Under the pieces are notes generated by a model that saw nothing but the letters and a program-made list of their open reading frames with translations, made no database searches and was not told the DNA's origin. Source: Castor canadensis (lineage: Eukaryota > Chordata > Mammalia > Rodentia > Castoridae). From it: DNA of 64,000 nt. The stretch lies in contig NC_133397.1 in NCBI RefSeq assembly GCF_047511655.1, positions 41,244,001-41,308,000 on the forward strand. The letters run 5' to 3'. Positions 43,801 to 54,725 of the stretch are shown here, piece by piece; position 1 is the stretch's first letter; every line of letters begins with the position of its first letter. The translations under genes were made by a program, and so were the position numbers.

Positions 43801-45268
43801 ACTCTTAAAGAAAAGGTACTGTGACTCATACTTTTTCACTTCAAGGAGACTTAACTCAGGTCATCCAGCAAAGTTTTCTGCTTTGAGTGGATGTGAAAAA
43901 AAATTAAGGGCAGTGATTTAAAAAGAAACAGATTTTATGTAAGACTAAGAAATAGCTTTAATTGTACTGAAATAGTATTTTTATATAAATTGATATGAAA
44001 CTCTTCATAATTTTTTTTCTTTATCCTAAGGCTCTTCCCATTCTTGAGATATAGATTGTCCTAGAAAAATCAGAGAAATAGAGGAAATAGAGTGAAATTT
44101 TACTATTTCAGTTTCCAAAGCTTAGGTCCAGAAAGAAGGCAAAAAGGCTTAGAACAACACTTGGTTATGCCAAGTTAGTTCTTCCTCCCTCCTTTCTGTC
44201 TGAGACTTAGTCTCTAGAAGAAGAGGAAGGAAGAGGAGCATCTGAGAGGAGCAGCACAGTATGGGGTCCCATGGTTCACCTCCTGGGCCAATGCCTGGAG
44301 AATGTGAAGGATACATACAGAGATTGAAGGAAAGAGGAAAATTTTATCTTGATTCTAAGGAGGTCATGGGACTTGCAGAATTTTCCTGTCCAAGAGGACA
44401 GAAGCACAACTGAGTGTTTCCTGAACATCTGAGAGGGCCCAGAAGTACCTGAGGTAGAGGCAGACTGGAGGAAGTAAGTGGCCAGGCACAGAGGGCTGAA
44501 GAGTGACTTTTGAACTGAGGACCAGCTGAAGGACGTACATCCCAGTAGATGTGGATATAGACGGACGACAACTAAGGGCCAGCAGCCCCTTCCCCTCTGT
44601 TGTCCTGAATCTGATGCTCAAGTCTGCTCCAAGGATGGCTCCTTGGTCGACTCAGTAGGGTGGAACAAGGCTCATAAAATAGGTCATGTTCGCTAATGAA
44701 AAAATAAAGTTGATTTCCTTCAACCCTTAGTTTGTGGTTTGGGATTTATTTCAGCTACATAAGAAAATGAATATTCTATGCTTGCAAGTTGCATCTTATT
44801 TGTAGGTGGGCAGGAGGAACTGAAACTGTCCCCAGGCAGCCAGGTGTAACCTCGGCATTTTCCCAGACTACAAAAATTACTGCTGAGATCTCACTGACTG
44901 GGCCTCCAGGAAGGAGGGAAAGGGAAGAGGAAGTGGTGGGTGGGAACAGGGGTCCATGACTAAGCCACTGAGTTATGTTTTAAATGTTTGATTTATTGTT
45001 CTGAAGGGGACTCTCGCTCCTCTAGAGGGGAAGTTCTGAGAGGCTCTGAAACTGGAGGTATCTGCAAAGACAGCTCAGTTGTTGTTGCTAAGGAACAAGT
45101 GTGTATGAGTTCTGGTATCGATGTCACTAGCTCTTGCTCAAATGGTACAAAGTGAAGGGAAGATGTGACATCATCAGAGGGGAAGGAACAGTTGAGTATG
45201 TTGGGTCATGAGTTATGATTTGAAATTGTCTTTTCTCTGAAAAAAATGTGACCTCATATTTGGTTGGA
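43801..45268. other. Unique sequence with an isolated poly-A-signal-like end
   Basis: Purine-rich DNA (44.2-44.5 kb) with no recognised repeat. 'ctaatgaaaaaataaagttg' near 44695 carries AATAAA followed by T-rich sequence, as at a transcript 3' end. There is no coding signal, and I do not call a gene. Confidence 0.3.
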
Positions 45269-45350
45269 TTTTTTTTGAGGTGCTGGGGATCCAGCCCATG
45301 ACCTTGCACATGCTAGGCAAGTGCTCTATCATTGAGTTACAGCCAATCCT
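45269..45350 (-). mobile_element. ID SINE monomer
   Basis: Poly-T, 'gaggtgctggggatccagcccatgaccttgcacatgctaggcaagtgctctatcattgagttacagcc' is an inverted ID element. Confidence 0.88.
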
Positions 45351-45494
45351 GGCCTCAAGTTTAAGGGGTATCTCATAACTGATCCAAAAAGGTGAAGATG
45401 CCAGTTCCTGAAGTCTTTCTCTTTGAAGGAAAAGAAGTGGAAAAAAAGTAGGAAGGCAGAGAAGGGAAGGAAGCAGAGCTAACTGTCATAAATT

Positions 45495-45871
45495 TTTTTT
45501 TTTAATGTTGAAATTGTTTATTTTTTTAATTAATTTATTTATTTATTTTTCTTTTATTATTCATATGTGCATACAAGGCTTGGTTCATTTCTCCCCCCTG
45601 CCCCCACCCCCTCCCTTACCACCCACTCCGCCCCCTCCCACTCCCCCCCCTCAATACCCAGCAGAAACTATTTTGCCCTTATCTCTAATTTTGTTGTAGA
45701 GAGAGTATAAGCAATAATAGGAAGGAACAAGGGGTTTTGCTGGTTGAGATAAGGATAGCTATACAGGGAGTTGACTCACATTGATTTCCTGTGCGTGGGT
45801 GTTACCTTCTAGGTTAATTCTTTTTGATCTAACCTTTTCTCTAGTACCTGTTCCCCTTTTCCTATTGGCCT
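45495..45871 (-). mobile_element. Young 5'-truncated L1 with perfect 16-bp TSD
   Basis: Inverted L1 3' UTR: poly-T, 'cttttattattcatatgtgcatac', a C-rich complement of the G tract, 'aaactattttgcccttatctctaattttgttg', up to 'cctattggcct'. Flanked by ctaactgtcataaatt at 45479-45494 and 45872-45887, identical. Its tail has two A-rich runs separated by other bases (see findings). Confidence 0.95.
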
Positions 45872-45991
45872 CTAACTGTCATAAATTGAAGAACATTTGA
45901 AGGGAGAAGTCGGAGTCAGAATGAGCCTTTGGAATTAGACTGAGGTTTGAGCATTGGTTTTGCCACTAAATGACCTTGGGCAAATTAATTT

Positions 45992-46395
45992 ATTTTTCTT
46001 CTTTTGATTGCCCTGGAGTTTGAACTCAGGGCCTCATGCTTGCTGGGCAGGTGGTCTACTTTTGGAGCCATGCCCCTAGTTCTTTTTTGGATAGGGTCTT
46101 TTGGTCTTGCCCAGGGCCGGCCTCAGACTACAATCCCTCTGCCCATGGCTTCAATGACGGGTGCATGCCCCCACATTCAACTTGTTGATTGAGATGGGGT
46201 CTTGCTAACTTTTTGCCTGGGCTTGCCTCAAACCACTATCCTCCCCATCTCTGCCTCCCAAGTAGTTAGGATTACAAGTGTGATCCACTGGCTGCGCCAT
46301 CTTTTCCCCGGCCAGCCTGGCAGTTGGGGCCTGCCATTAAACTTTGCTCTGTGGAAAAAAAAAAAAAAACAAGTGTGATCCACTGTGCCCTTTCA
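45992..46395 (-). mobile_element. Three-part SINE (B1-B1-ID), inverted, interrupted
   Basis: Inverted ID part ('ctggagtttgaactcagggcctcatgcttgctgggc'), first B1-like unit, bridge 'gttgattgagatggggtcttgc', second B1-like unit ('cccaagtagttaggattacaagtg'). Near its end it is broken by a retrocopy with poly-A (46291-46369); the last bases resume at 46386. Confidence 0.9.
46291..46369 (+). pseudogene. Retrocopied mRNA 3' end (identity unknown) with poly-A and TSD
   Basis: A 64-bp body is followed by 15 A. The body ends 'gccattaaactttgctctgtgg', so an ATTAAA polyadenylation signal sits about 13 bases before the tail, as at a real mRNA 3' end. Both sides carry acaagtgtgatccactg (46274-46290 and 46369-46385, 17 bp, identical). 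This is what L1 machinery leaves when it copies a cellular mRNA and truncates the 5' side. The GC-rich body suggests the 3' UTR of a highly expressed gene; I do not recognise it. Confidence 0.88.
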
Positions 46396-46499
46396 TGGGC
46401 AAATAAAGTTTAACTGCTATATTCCTTGAGCTTGAAATCTATAAAATGGGATATATGTTGTATAAGACCCTATAGATTTTGCTATTTTGACTCTTTTGT

Positions 46500-46595
46500 T
46501 CTGTTTTGTGTTAGATAGGGCCTCACTATGTAACCTAAGCTGGCCTCAAACTAGTGATCCTCTTGCCCCAGCCTCCTGTCTGGTGGCAGTACAGG
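46500..46595 (-). mobile_element. Partial B1-like SINE
   Basis: 'tcactatgtaacctaagctggcctcaaactagtgatcctcttgccccagcctcctg' is an inverted B1 part. Confidence 0.7.
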
Positions 46596-46612
46596 ATTCC
46601 ACTATCTTGAGT

Positions 46613-46700
46613 CCTTTTTTGGGAGCAGTATTGGAGTTTGAACTCAGGACCTCACACTTGATATGCAAGTTCTCTACCACTTGAACCACTCCACCAACCC
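46613..46700 (-). mobile_element. ID-like SINE
   Basis: 'gcagtattggagtttgaactcaggacctcacacttg...accacttgaaccactccaccaaccc' is an inverted ID-like unit, probably belonging with the B1 fragment just upstream. Confidence 0.82.
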
Positions 46701-46907
46701 TCTTTCAATTCTCAATGTTTAAAAAGCTACTCAGGATTTTCATTTTTATTTGGGATCTCCGTTTCAGGTATTCATACTCCTGGGTAATCATTTCTCCTTG
46801 CTGGTGGGTTAGACCTAGCAACTTGCTTCTAAAATAAAATACGGCAAAAATGTTGGGTTAGCACCTCCTGTATTAGGTTATAAAATGATTATGGCTTTTG
46901 TGTCTGG

Positions 46908-46913
<6 letters not shown>

Positions 46914-46940
<27 letters not shown>
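46914..46940 (+). repeat. (TC)n microsatellite
   Basis: About 13 TC units without interruption. Confidence 0.93.
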
Positions 46941-46943
<3 letters not shown>

Positions 46944-46944
46944 C

Positions 46945-47215
46945 CCTTGCTCTGAGAGAAGAATGCTGCTATATCATGAGCAACTCTGTGGCAACACTCA
47001 CCTGTTGTGCTGAAGAACTGAGGCCTGCAGACAAGCAAAGTCAGGTGAGTGGATTTGGAAGGAGATCCTTCCTCTCCAATCAAGTCCTGAGATAACTGCA
47101 GCCCCAAGCAACAGACTGGCTGCAATCTCATGAGTGTCCTTGAGCCAGAGGCACCCCACTAAGCTGTCCCTAGATTCCTAACCCACAAAACCTGTGAGAT
47201 AATAAATTGTTATCC
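46945..47215 (+). mobile_element. MLT1-type LTR 3' part
   Basis: 'ccttgagccagaggcaccccactaagctgtccctagattcctaacccac' and 'aaacctgtgagataataaattgtta' follow the 3' portion of MLT1-class LTRs in sense orientation. Confidence 0.68.
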
Positions 47216-50200
47216 ACCAATACAGAACTATACATGGGTCAGGTTCATCTTGCAGTGGGCCCAAATAACCATCCTGTGGTTATTTTCCTAGTTCCAGGAT
47301 GCTTAATTACAATAGACTTACTTAGCAACTGGCAACATTTCCACAATGGTTCACTAAAGCATGGAATGAGGGCTGTTATGGTAAGAAAAACCAAGTGGAA
47401 ACCATTAGGGCTGTCTCTACTCTTACCAAAAACAGTAAACTAAAAGCAATACTGCATTCTTGGAGGAATTGCAGAGATTAGCACACTTAGAAGGAATGGA
47501 AAGATATTGAAGCTGTGATTTCAGCAGAATGACAATGGACTATCATAAACTTAATCAGGTGGTGACTCCAACCACAGTTGTTTTTCTAGATGTGGTTTTG
47601 TTGCTGGAACAAAAATCAACATATCTCTGATTTGCAGCTACTGACTTGGTGTGTACTTTTACCTTTCCACCTATTAATAAAGACCTCAGAAGAGGTTGAC
47701 TTTCATCTGACAAGGCAGCAATATGTCTTCACTGTGCCACCTCAGAATGCATCAGCTCTCTAGCCCTGGCCATAATCTGATCTACAAGGTCCTGACTGCC
47801 TTTCCCTTCCATAAGACATGTCACCGATCAGTCACATTGATATTATACTTATTAGATACGGTGAGCTGAAAGTAGCAACTACTGTAGACACATTGATAAA
47901 ATATTTGTGTGCCAAAGAATGGGAGATAAATCTCACAGAGATTCAAGGACTTGCTACTTTGGTAAAAGTCCCAGGAGTCCAATATGAAGAGATTTCTAAG
48001 GGAAAGGTCCAGTTGTTGTATCAAGCCGTTGCCACCATTAAGGAAGATGCACAATGACTACTGGACCTCTTCGGCTCTTAGTGGCAATATATTCCTCATT
48101 TGGGTATGCTATTTTGACTCATTTACTAAGTGACCTGAAAAGCTGCCTATTTTGAGTAGGCGTCACAATCAGAGTAGGCCCTAAAACAGGTCAAACTACT
48201 GTGGCAAGCTAATTGGACCATGTGACTCAGAAGATATTATGATACCTAAAATATTAGTGGCTCATAAAGATTCTGTAGGGAGCCTATGCAGGCTGCTATA
48301 GGTGAATCACAGTGCAGATCCTTCGGGTTTTTGGCAAAGCACGCCATCTGCCAAGAATAACTATTTGCCCCAGAGGCATACCTTTAGCTTGCTGTTGAGC
48401 TTTAGAGATTAAACACTTAACCCTGAGCCAGCAAGTTACCACGTGACACAAGCTGCCCATTGCAAAGTGAGCATCGTCTGAATTATGAAGCCATAAACTT
48501 GCAGTAACTTTGTCAAATGGAGTGGTATTTACGAGATCAGGCTGAAGCATCTCCTAAAGGTGCAAGTAAGTTGCACAAGGAAGTAGCTCAGGTACTTGTA
48601 CCCCATACTGACACTACGTATGGCCTCAGCCACATTTATAGCATTGTGGGAAGCTCTTGTGATCAGCTGACTGAGGAAGAAAATGTTCAAGGTTGATTTA
48701 CAAATCGTTCTTCATGACATGTATGTACCACTGAAAGCGGACGGCTCTCGCTCTCCAACCCCACCTTGGGGAAGGTATGATGAACAGTGATGAAAGGAAA
48801 TCCTTCCTATGGGCAGGACATTGAACGGGTAATGTGATTATTCATTTTGCCTGGACTGATAGATGGCCAGACATCTGGGCCTACATCAATTCAGGGGTTG
48901 AGGCTAATGGTTTGGCTAGATAGTCAGGGACTTGGCAGTATTGGAAAACTGCACGTGGGTAAGAAGTGTTTGCACAGACCTCTCCAAATGTACACAGAAT
49001 ATGGAGGTATTTGTGTCCCATGAGAATATCCACCACAAGGTGACTCAGCAAAGGAGGACTTCAATAGTCACATGAATTAGGATAACTCTGGAAGTCAGTC
49101 AGTCTTCTTTTCTATGAGCAGTCTTCTTCTTGCTCAATGGGTTCATGAATAAATGGCCATGTAATCTGGGATGGAGGTCATGTGGGCTCAGCAACATGAA
49201 TTTTCACACACTGGGGCCCATTTGTGTATAGTCACTAGTGAATGCTCAATCACCAGCAACCCAGTGGCAGGGTAATTACACTGATCTACTTCTGTAATGA
49301 AGGGGACAGCACTTTGTTCTTACTAGATATGGACTTGCCTTTTCTGCTTGCTATATTCCCACCAAAACTATCAGTTTCAACCTGTGAGAATACTTTATCC
49401 CAAAACATGGTATTTACACAGCATTGCTTTTGAATACAAAAGTCACTTCACAGCAAATGCAGTGAAGCAATTGGCCCATGCTCATGGAATTCACTGGTCT
49501 TGTCATGTTAGCTGTAATTCTGAAGGAACTGATGAAATAGAGCCTTTTGAAGGCTCAGAATTGGCACCAGCTAGGTAGTAAGACATTGTGGGGCTCCAGG
49601 TTGTGGCAAATATTCTAAACCAGCATCAACTACTATTAGTGAGGTTTCTCTCATAGCTGGATTCACAAGTCTAGAATCCAGGAGACAGAAATGGAAGCCA
49701 TTGTTCTCACTATGCCCCCTGGAGATCCACTAGTACAATTTTTGTTTTTCATCCCCACAACTTTAGGCTGTGCTGCTCTACAAGTTCCTGAGGAAGGAAT
49801 ATTTCCACCAGGGACACAACAATGAGTCCAGAGAACTAGAAGTTGAGATTGCCTCCTGGTCATTTTGTGCTCCAAACACCCCTGAAGCAATGGGCAAAGA
49901 AGGGAATTACGATACTGGCTGTCATGATTGATCCTGCCACTTAAGGGGAAATCGAGTTGCTACCATACGATGGATGTGTCTAGAATTCAGGAAATCCTCT
50001 AGGCAAGTTTTGGTGTTACATATTTTGTGATAAAATTCAATGGAAAACTTTAACAAGCTCCAATTTAAGTAGGATTGTTAATGGCCCAGACCTTTCAGGA
50101 ATAAAGATTTAAAAACAGATAAGGAACCATGACTAGTTGAGGGGCTTGGTGAAGGAATATGAATGGGTACTGGAAGGAAATAGTCATAAATATCAACTAT

Positions 50201-50445
50201 GACTACATAACCAGCTACAGAAAAGAGAACTGTAATAGGAGAAATTTTTTCCTTATCTTTCAAAAGCATGTTTTTGTATATACATTAACCAAATGTTTTT
50301 ATTTTCTTCTTCTTTCCTTATCTCCTCATCTAACATAGGATTTCTAAGTTAAATTTATATATCAATATTTAAGTTATAGGATATTAAAGAGCAACATATA
50401 AATTTACCAGGAGAAGAATAAAGATCACCCAAATAAAAAAGGAGA
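47216..50445 (+). pseudogene. Dead ERVL-like (class III) endogenous retrovirus, pol region
   Basis: Ancient ERVL internal sequence in plus orientation. 47.5-48.06 kb keeps the text of a reverse transcriptase: 'ggactatcataaacttaatcaggtggtgac' and a decayed active-site area where HIDIILI is read near 47835. 49.3-49.55 kb holds an integrase-like stretch ('gcccatgctcatggaattcactggtc'). The 3' end ('cccagacctttcagg...accagctacag') runs to about 50.27 kb with typical ERVL trailer sequence after it. Stops and frameshifts occur throughout. I see no env-like part, as expected of ERVL. The longest surviving frame is 79 codons (47818-48057). It cannot make a working protein. Confidence 0.82.
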
Positions 50446-50477
50446 CTCTTTATTCTCTTTTGATGAAAGGATTAATA

Positions 50478-50677
50478 TAGGGGTCAGAAAACTGTGGCCC
50501 ACAGGCTGGCCATCTGTTTTTATAAATAAGGTTTTATTGGAACATAGCCACATTCATTGGTTTATGAACTGTCTAGCTGGTTTATGAACTATGTAGCTGC
50601 TTTTCTGCTACAATTTTGCAATGGAAACCCTAAAAAGCTTTACTATTTGGCCCTTTAAGAAAGTCTTCTGACCTCTG
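50478..50677. mobile_element. Non-autonomous hAT-type DNA transposon (MER-type)
   Basis: Terminal inverted repeats: 'aggggtcagaaaact' at the left pairs with 'agtcttctgacctct' at the right with two mismatches. Between them lie 'ctgtggcccacaggctggcc' and 'aaataaggttttattggaacatagccac', typical of a common mammalian hAT MITE. A 19-bp internal duplication occurs near 50562-50600. No 8-bp TSD is retained. Confidence 0.8.
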
Positions 50678-50789
50678 TGTCAGCATGTTTTTGGGACAGT
50701 TGCATTATGTTAGGTAGAAGCATAACTTTATTATTATCATTTTTATACAGAGATTAAGTATGGAGATATGTATGGGTGCCATGTTCACA

Positions 50790-51300
50790 AGGGATATAGT
50801 GTAGTGGCTAGGCTGAACTACATTCCCAGAATTCCATTTTCTGCCTGTTTCCAGTTAGTCTGAACCCTAGGAGAGTTTCAAGGGCAACTTGGAAAGTCTA
50901 AGGTAAGCAAAAGCTATTTGGTACCTCTCATATGTCATCTGCTGGCTCTCTTGCTGGTGTGTTGCTGTGGCCAGGACTAGAATGGCTCTTTGTTCCCCTG
51001 AATCCTCCTTCAGCTTCTCTGTGTCCTGGGCCAGGAGTATGTGTGTGTATGTGTGTGTGTATGTGTGTGTGTTTAGCTCCATGGCCAAAGACTTTGGCTT
51101 CTGCACGACCAAGGTCAGAGGCAACAGACACCAGTGCACCGTTAGACAGACTTCATTGGCTCCAGCTTGTACATGGTTCCATTTTACATCTGACCATGTG
51201 CCCTGAGGACTCCAAACACCAATATCAGATGCAATGACAACCATCTTACGGAGACAGTTTAGCCAACAACCACAATTGCACAAGGTACAATCAGACCGAC
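50790..51300. other. Unclassified old repeat-like sequence
   Basis: 'ctgaactacattcccagaattcc' at its start resembles openings of old LTR/MER repeats. The 147-codon minus frame (50867-51310) and 101-codon plus frame arise from the TG microsatellite and its surroundings and are not credible genes. Confidence 0.35.
51039..51073 (+). repeat. (TG)n microsatellite, interrupted
   Basis: TG units broken by TATG at regular places. A short (AC)n run also lies at 51298-51313. Confidence 0.92.
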
Positions 51301-51413
51301 ACACACACACACAATAGTTTATAGAGGTGTTTATGGGATTTTTTTAGTACATTTTTTTGCTGTCCTTTTGTTGTGAATTTCTAAATTTTATTGGTCAAAA
51401 ATGTCCTTCATGG

Positions 51414-51525
51414 AACCAAGTGTGGCACATGCCACCTAGCACTCAGAAGGCTGAGGCAGGAGGATTGCAAGTTCAAGGCCAAGCCCAGGCTACGTAGTGA
51501 GACCCTGTCTCAAAAAAAAAAAAAA
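51414..51525 (+). mobile_element. B1-like SINE monomer
   Basis: 'ctagcactcagaaggctgaggcaggaggattgcaagttcaaggcc...gctacgtagtgagaccctgtctc' then A13: a well-kept B1-like unit close to the murid B1 layout. Confidence 0.9.
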
Positions 51526-51797
51526 TTGGTTTGACAATTAAAAATAAAAAATATGCTTTGAGACTACTGCTTTTTAGTTTGCAAATATTTTCTGTATGGC
51601 TTAATATATGGTCAATTATTGTAACTGTGTTTCAGAACAATCTGTTGAATGTAAAGTTCTATGTAATTTTTATACTATTATAAATTCTGTATATGCTTAG
51701 TTAATTTTTGCCTTTGATGTATTTAAGAAAGGGTGTGTTACCTTCTAATATGATAGTAAATTTCTTCCTGTAAAATACTAGAAGCATTTTTAAAAAA

Positions 51798-52108
51798 AAT
51801 TTTTTTTTGTTTTTGGTACTCAGGGTCTTGCTCTTTGCTAGGCAGGTGCTACACTATGTGAGCCACTTCACCATCCCTTTTTTGTGTTGGTCATTTTTAA
51901 GATGAGGTCTTGCTTCATTCCCTGAGCAGGCCTGAAGTATTTTTATACTTCCTTGCATAGCTGGGTGATAGGTGCACACCACTATGCACAGCCATTGGTT
52001 GAGACAGGGTCTCACAAACTTTTTGCCTGGGCTGGCCTTGAAACATGAGCCTTCTGATGTCTACCTCCCACGTAGCTAAGATGACAGGCTTGAGCCACTG
52101 CGCCTGGC
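51798..52108 (-). mobile_element. Three-part SINE (B1-B1-ID), inverted
   Basis: Inverted ID part ('ggtactcagggtcttgctctttgctaggcaggtgctac'), first B1-like unit ('tagctgggtgataggtgcacacc'), bridge 'ggttgagacagggtctcac', second B1-like unit ('cacgtagctaagatgacaggcttgagccactgcgcctggc'). Confidence 0.9.
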
Positions 52109-53159
52109 TTGCTTTCTACAGTTTTAAAATTGTATTGCTAGGTGCATAAAATTGCATGACTAGTATAGCTTCTTGATGGAGCGTATGTTTTATCAATATG
52201 AAAATACCCACTTTCATACTTTTTAATGTTTTTATACTATATTAATATTTGCCATTTCTGTTAATAATTGAGATGACATATAAGGTACTGTCTCATGTGT
52301 GACAATAGTCAGCAGACAATAAATAGTAGCTACTGTTAACATTGTTATCATCATTATTATTCTTTATCCATCCTGTGTAGGGTATCTTTTCTCTTTGGGA
52401 GACAAAGAAGAAAAGAAGGGACTGAAGGATTCCAGACCAAGAGAGTCATTACCTCTCTGGCACTGTGTACTGATGCTTAGAGTCTCTTCTCCCTCAAACA
52501 AGGTGATGGAAACTCCAGGAAAGAGAGGCCCCAGGCTTGGACAAATCACCAGAAAGCCTGCCAAAAGAGGTCTCCTAGGCAGCCAAGAGAATACAACAGA
52601 AACAGATTTCGTTTTGGATCTTGGCCTTTGTGCTTTTGAGGCCCAGCTGGAAAAAGGAAGGGAAAAAGCAAAACAAGGTCAAACCCAGTAGTAGCTGTGT
52701 TCTTGCAGTCGGAAGGTCAGGATTGTTTCATCAGTGATTCCCCTGGAATTTGACTCATATAAGCCAACAAAGGTAATGTCCATAGCAGTGATAATTTTCC
52801 ATGCCCAGTGGAATTCTTAGCTCTGCCAAACTTACATACACTTAACATTCAGTTTTCACCGCCTGGCTCCCCACACCTTCATCCCCCAGGTCTGCCCTGT
52901 AGCTCAGCCCTTTTCTGTTTTTTAGCTGTTTTTGTTTCAGTTGTGATATTCATTATCGAACATATACTCGGTGGGTGTGTATGTATGTGGGGGGCATTTG
53001 TGTTTTTATATCTGTCTTTGAAATCCAGAATCAAAGTTGTCTTGATAACTGACCATCTGATTGCTTAAAATCCCTTGACCTCCAAATGCTGTCCTTCACT
53101 TGCCTGAAACTTTACTTCTCTTTGCCTTGCTGCCTGAAACTTGTAAAATCATAAAAAGT
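52109..53159. other. Mostly unique sequence
   Basis: The 98-codon frame at 52395-52691 is lysine/glycine rich. It ends in a stop with no splice context and has no recognised domain, so I do not call it a gene. A possible L2 stretch lies near 53060-53150. Confidence 0.35.
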
Positions 53160-53300
53160 TAGAGTTCGAAGATGCCTTGGAGATTAATTAGTCCAAGCAT
53201 TTCACTGAAGAGGGAAGTGAGTTCAGAGAGGTGAACTGAATTGCCCCAAATCACACAACTAGAGAAAGGTAAAGTGGAACTGGAGCCCAGCACAGAGCAG
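53160..53300 (-). mobile_element. MIR SINE relic, inverted
   Basis: 'aagagggaagtgagttcagagaggtgaactgaattgccccaaatcacacaactagagaaagg' is the reverse complement of the MIR core, with 'gtggaactggagccca' as its end. Confidence 0.82.
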
Positions 53301-54384
53301 TAGTGCTAGGAAAAGATTTGACAGTGGAGTGGTAGCAAGGGGTTGTGATTTGAGAGCCCAGGGTGCTGGATGTCAACATAAACCAGAGTAGAATGCCAGG
53401 AAGAGGTTGCTTTGGGCAGCTAAATCACAGCATGGGATGCGAGGTTTCTGGGGGTGAGAACTAGTGAGGTGGCAGACACCAAACACACCCAGCTGCTGCT
53501 GTTTTGGCACTGCCTGAAGAGTCAACCCCAACTACTATAATGTCAGCTCATAAGCTCATTCCATGAGAGGTTGCTGTCAGTATTAACACTAATATTGGGA
53601 AGATAAAATCAGGGACAAGGAAAAAATACATAGTGTTGCAGGATGGTACTGCTTGTCAGCTCAACACCATCCTATTTCTGCATCCTAAGAGGACCACAGC
53701 TTTGCTCAGCTTTCTCTGCTGTCCCCTTCCCCAGCCACCCCACATCCATGTGCCTTAGGAAGTTGGCCACACCTCCAAGTTTTAGGGATGGGGTTGATTG
53801 GTTTAAGGGTGATTCCACCTCTTGACAGTGATTGGATTGTGAATGGGCCTGTGAAGCCAATCAGGCCACGGAGATGTGTGTCAGCTGCAGTGTTCCAGGA
53901 AAGCCTTTCTTTATTCTTCTGGGAGGGCAGTGGGAAGCTCTTTTCCTTTCCCACTGGATGGGAATGAAGAACCATGCAGTCCCCATTGCTGCAGGACCAT
54001 GAGGCAAGCCAGCTTCAGAAGGCAGAAAGCCAGGGAAATAGCAAGAATCTGAGTCTTTTAGGGTATCACTGAGTTGCTGGAACAACTAACCTTAGAGCTT
54101 GCTTCACTTTTGTACTTGGTGAGTCAATGTGAGTCCTTCAGAGACCAGCTGGAGGGAATTTCATTAGGCCACAGCTGAGAAAAGACTGGATGGGCTAAAC
54201 CTCATTGAGGGCTGTGAGTAAATTCAACTTGCTTCTGGAGGAAGGGATTCGGCTGAACTTTCTGGAACATTTGAGCACTTCTTTCTCCAGTAAATATAAA
54301 GCACTATATGAAGACACTATAAAAATATTTTTATATATCCTCAAAACATGTAGTTAGAGTGAGCATTCCTGCATGGCCATTAAA
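53301..54384. other. Unclassified sequence
   Basis: It may include an old LTR at 53.64-54.1 kb (a pattern of poorly conserved, mixed-composition text), but the family is not recognised. Frames of 60-89 codons are not supported as genes. Confidence 0.3.
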
Positions 54385-54575
54385 GGATGACAGCTTTGAG
54401 GATTTGCATTCAAATCCTGGCTCCATCATTCCCTGCACGTGACCATAGGCAAGTTAACTAGCCTCTGTGCGTCTCAGTTTCCTCATCTGTAGCAATAGGA
54501 TAATAATAATACTGATAGAGTTGTTGAGAGGATTAAATAAATTAACAAATGAAGAGAGTTTAGAGGAGTGTGTAT
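54385..54575 (+). mobile_element. MIR SINE relic, near full length
   Basis: 'gcattcaaatcctggctccatcattccctgcacgtgaccataggcaagttaactagcctctg', 'tctcagtttcctcatctgtagcaatagg', 'gttgttgagaggattaaataa'. It is one of the best-preserved MIR copies here. Confidence 0.92.
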
Positions 54576-54710
54576 ATGGTAGAGGTTCAAAACATTTTAA
54601 TATTATTATTTCAAGGAATAGAATAATTCAAAGTGACCTAATTATCACCAATAATATGTTCTATCTATTAATGTATTACCTATCATGAGCCAAGCATCTG
54701 ACTAGGTATT

Positions 54711-54725
54711 TTATATATATATATA

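Larger units (their letters stand above)
45925..46465 (+). mobile_element. MIR SINE relic, split by a three-part SINE
   Basis: Left part 'ttgagcattggttttgccactaaatgaccttgggcaa'; right part (from 46396) 'tgggcaaataaagtttaactgc...gcttgaaatctataaaatggg'. Together they follow the MIR core. The junction sequence tgggcaaat is repeated on both sides, as the TSD of the inserted SINE. Confidence 0.8.

Noticed and set aside
47818-48057. 79-codon frame as an intact retroviral or host gene
   Set aside because: It is only a surviving piece of a decayed ERVL reverse transcriptase; flanking frames are broken.
50867-51310. 147-codon minus-strand frame and opposing 101-codon plus frame as genes
   Set aside because: Both run through a TG/CA microsatellite, giving Thr/His and Cys/Val runs; composition explains them.
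52395-52691. 98-codon basic frame as a small nuclear protein
   Set aside because: No start context, splice sites, domain or family resemblance; single frame in unique DNA.
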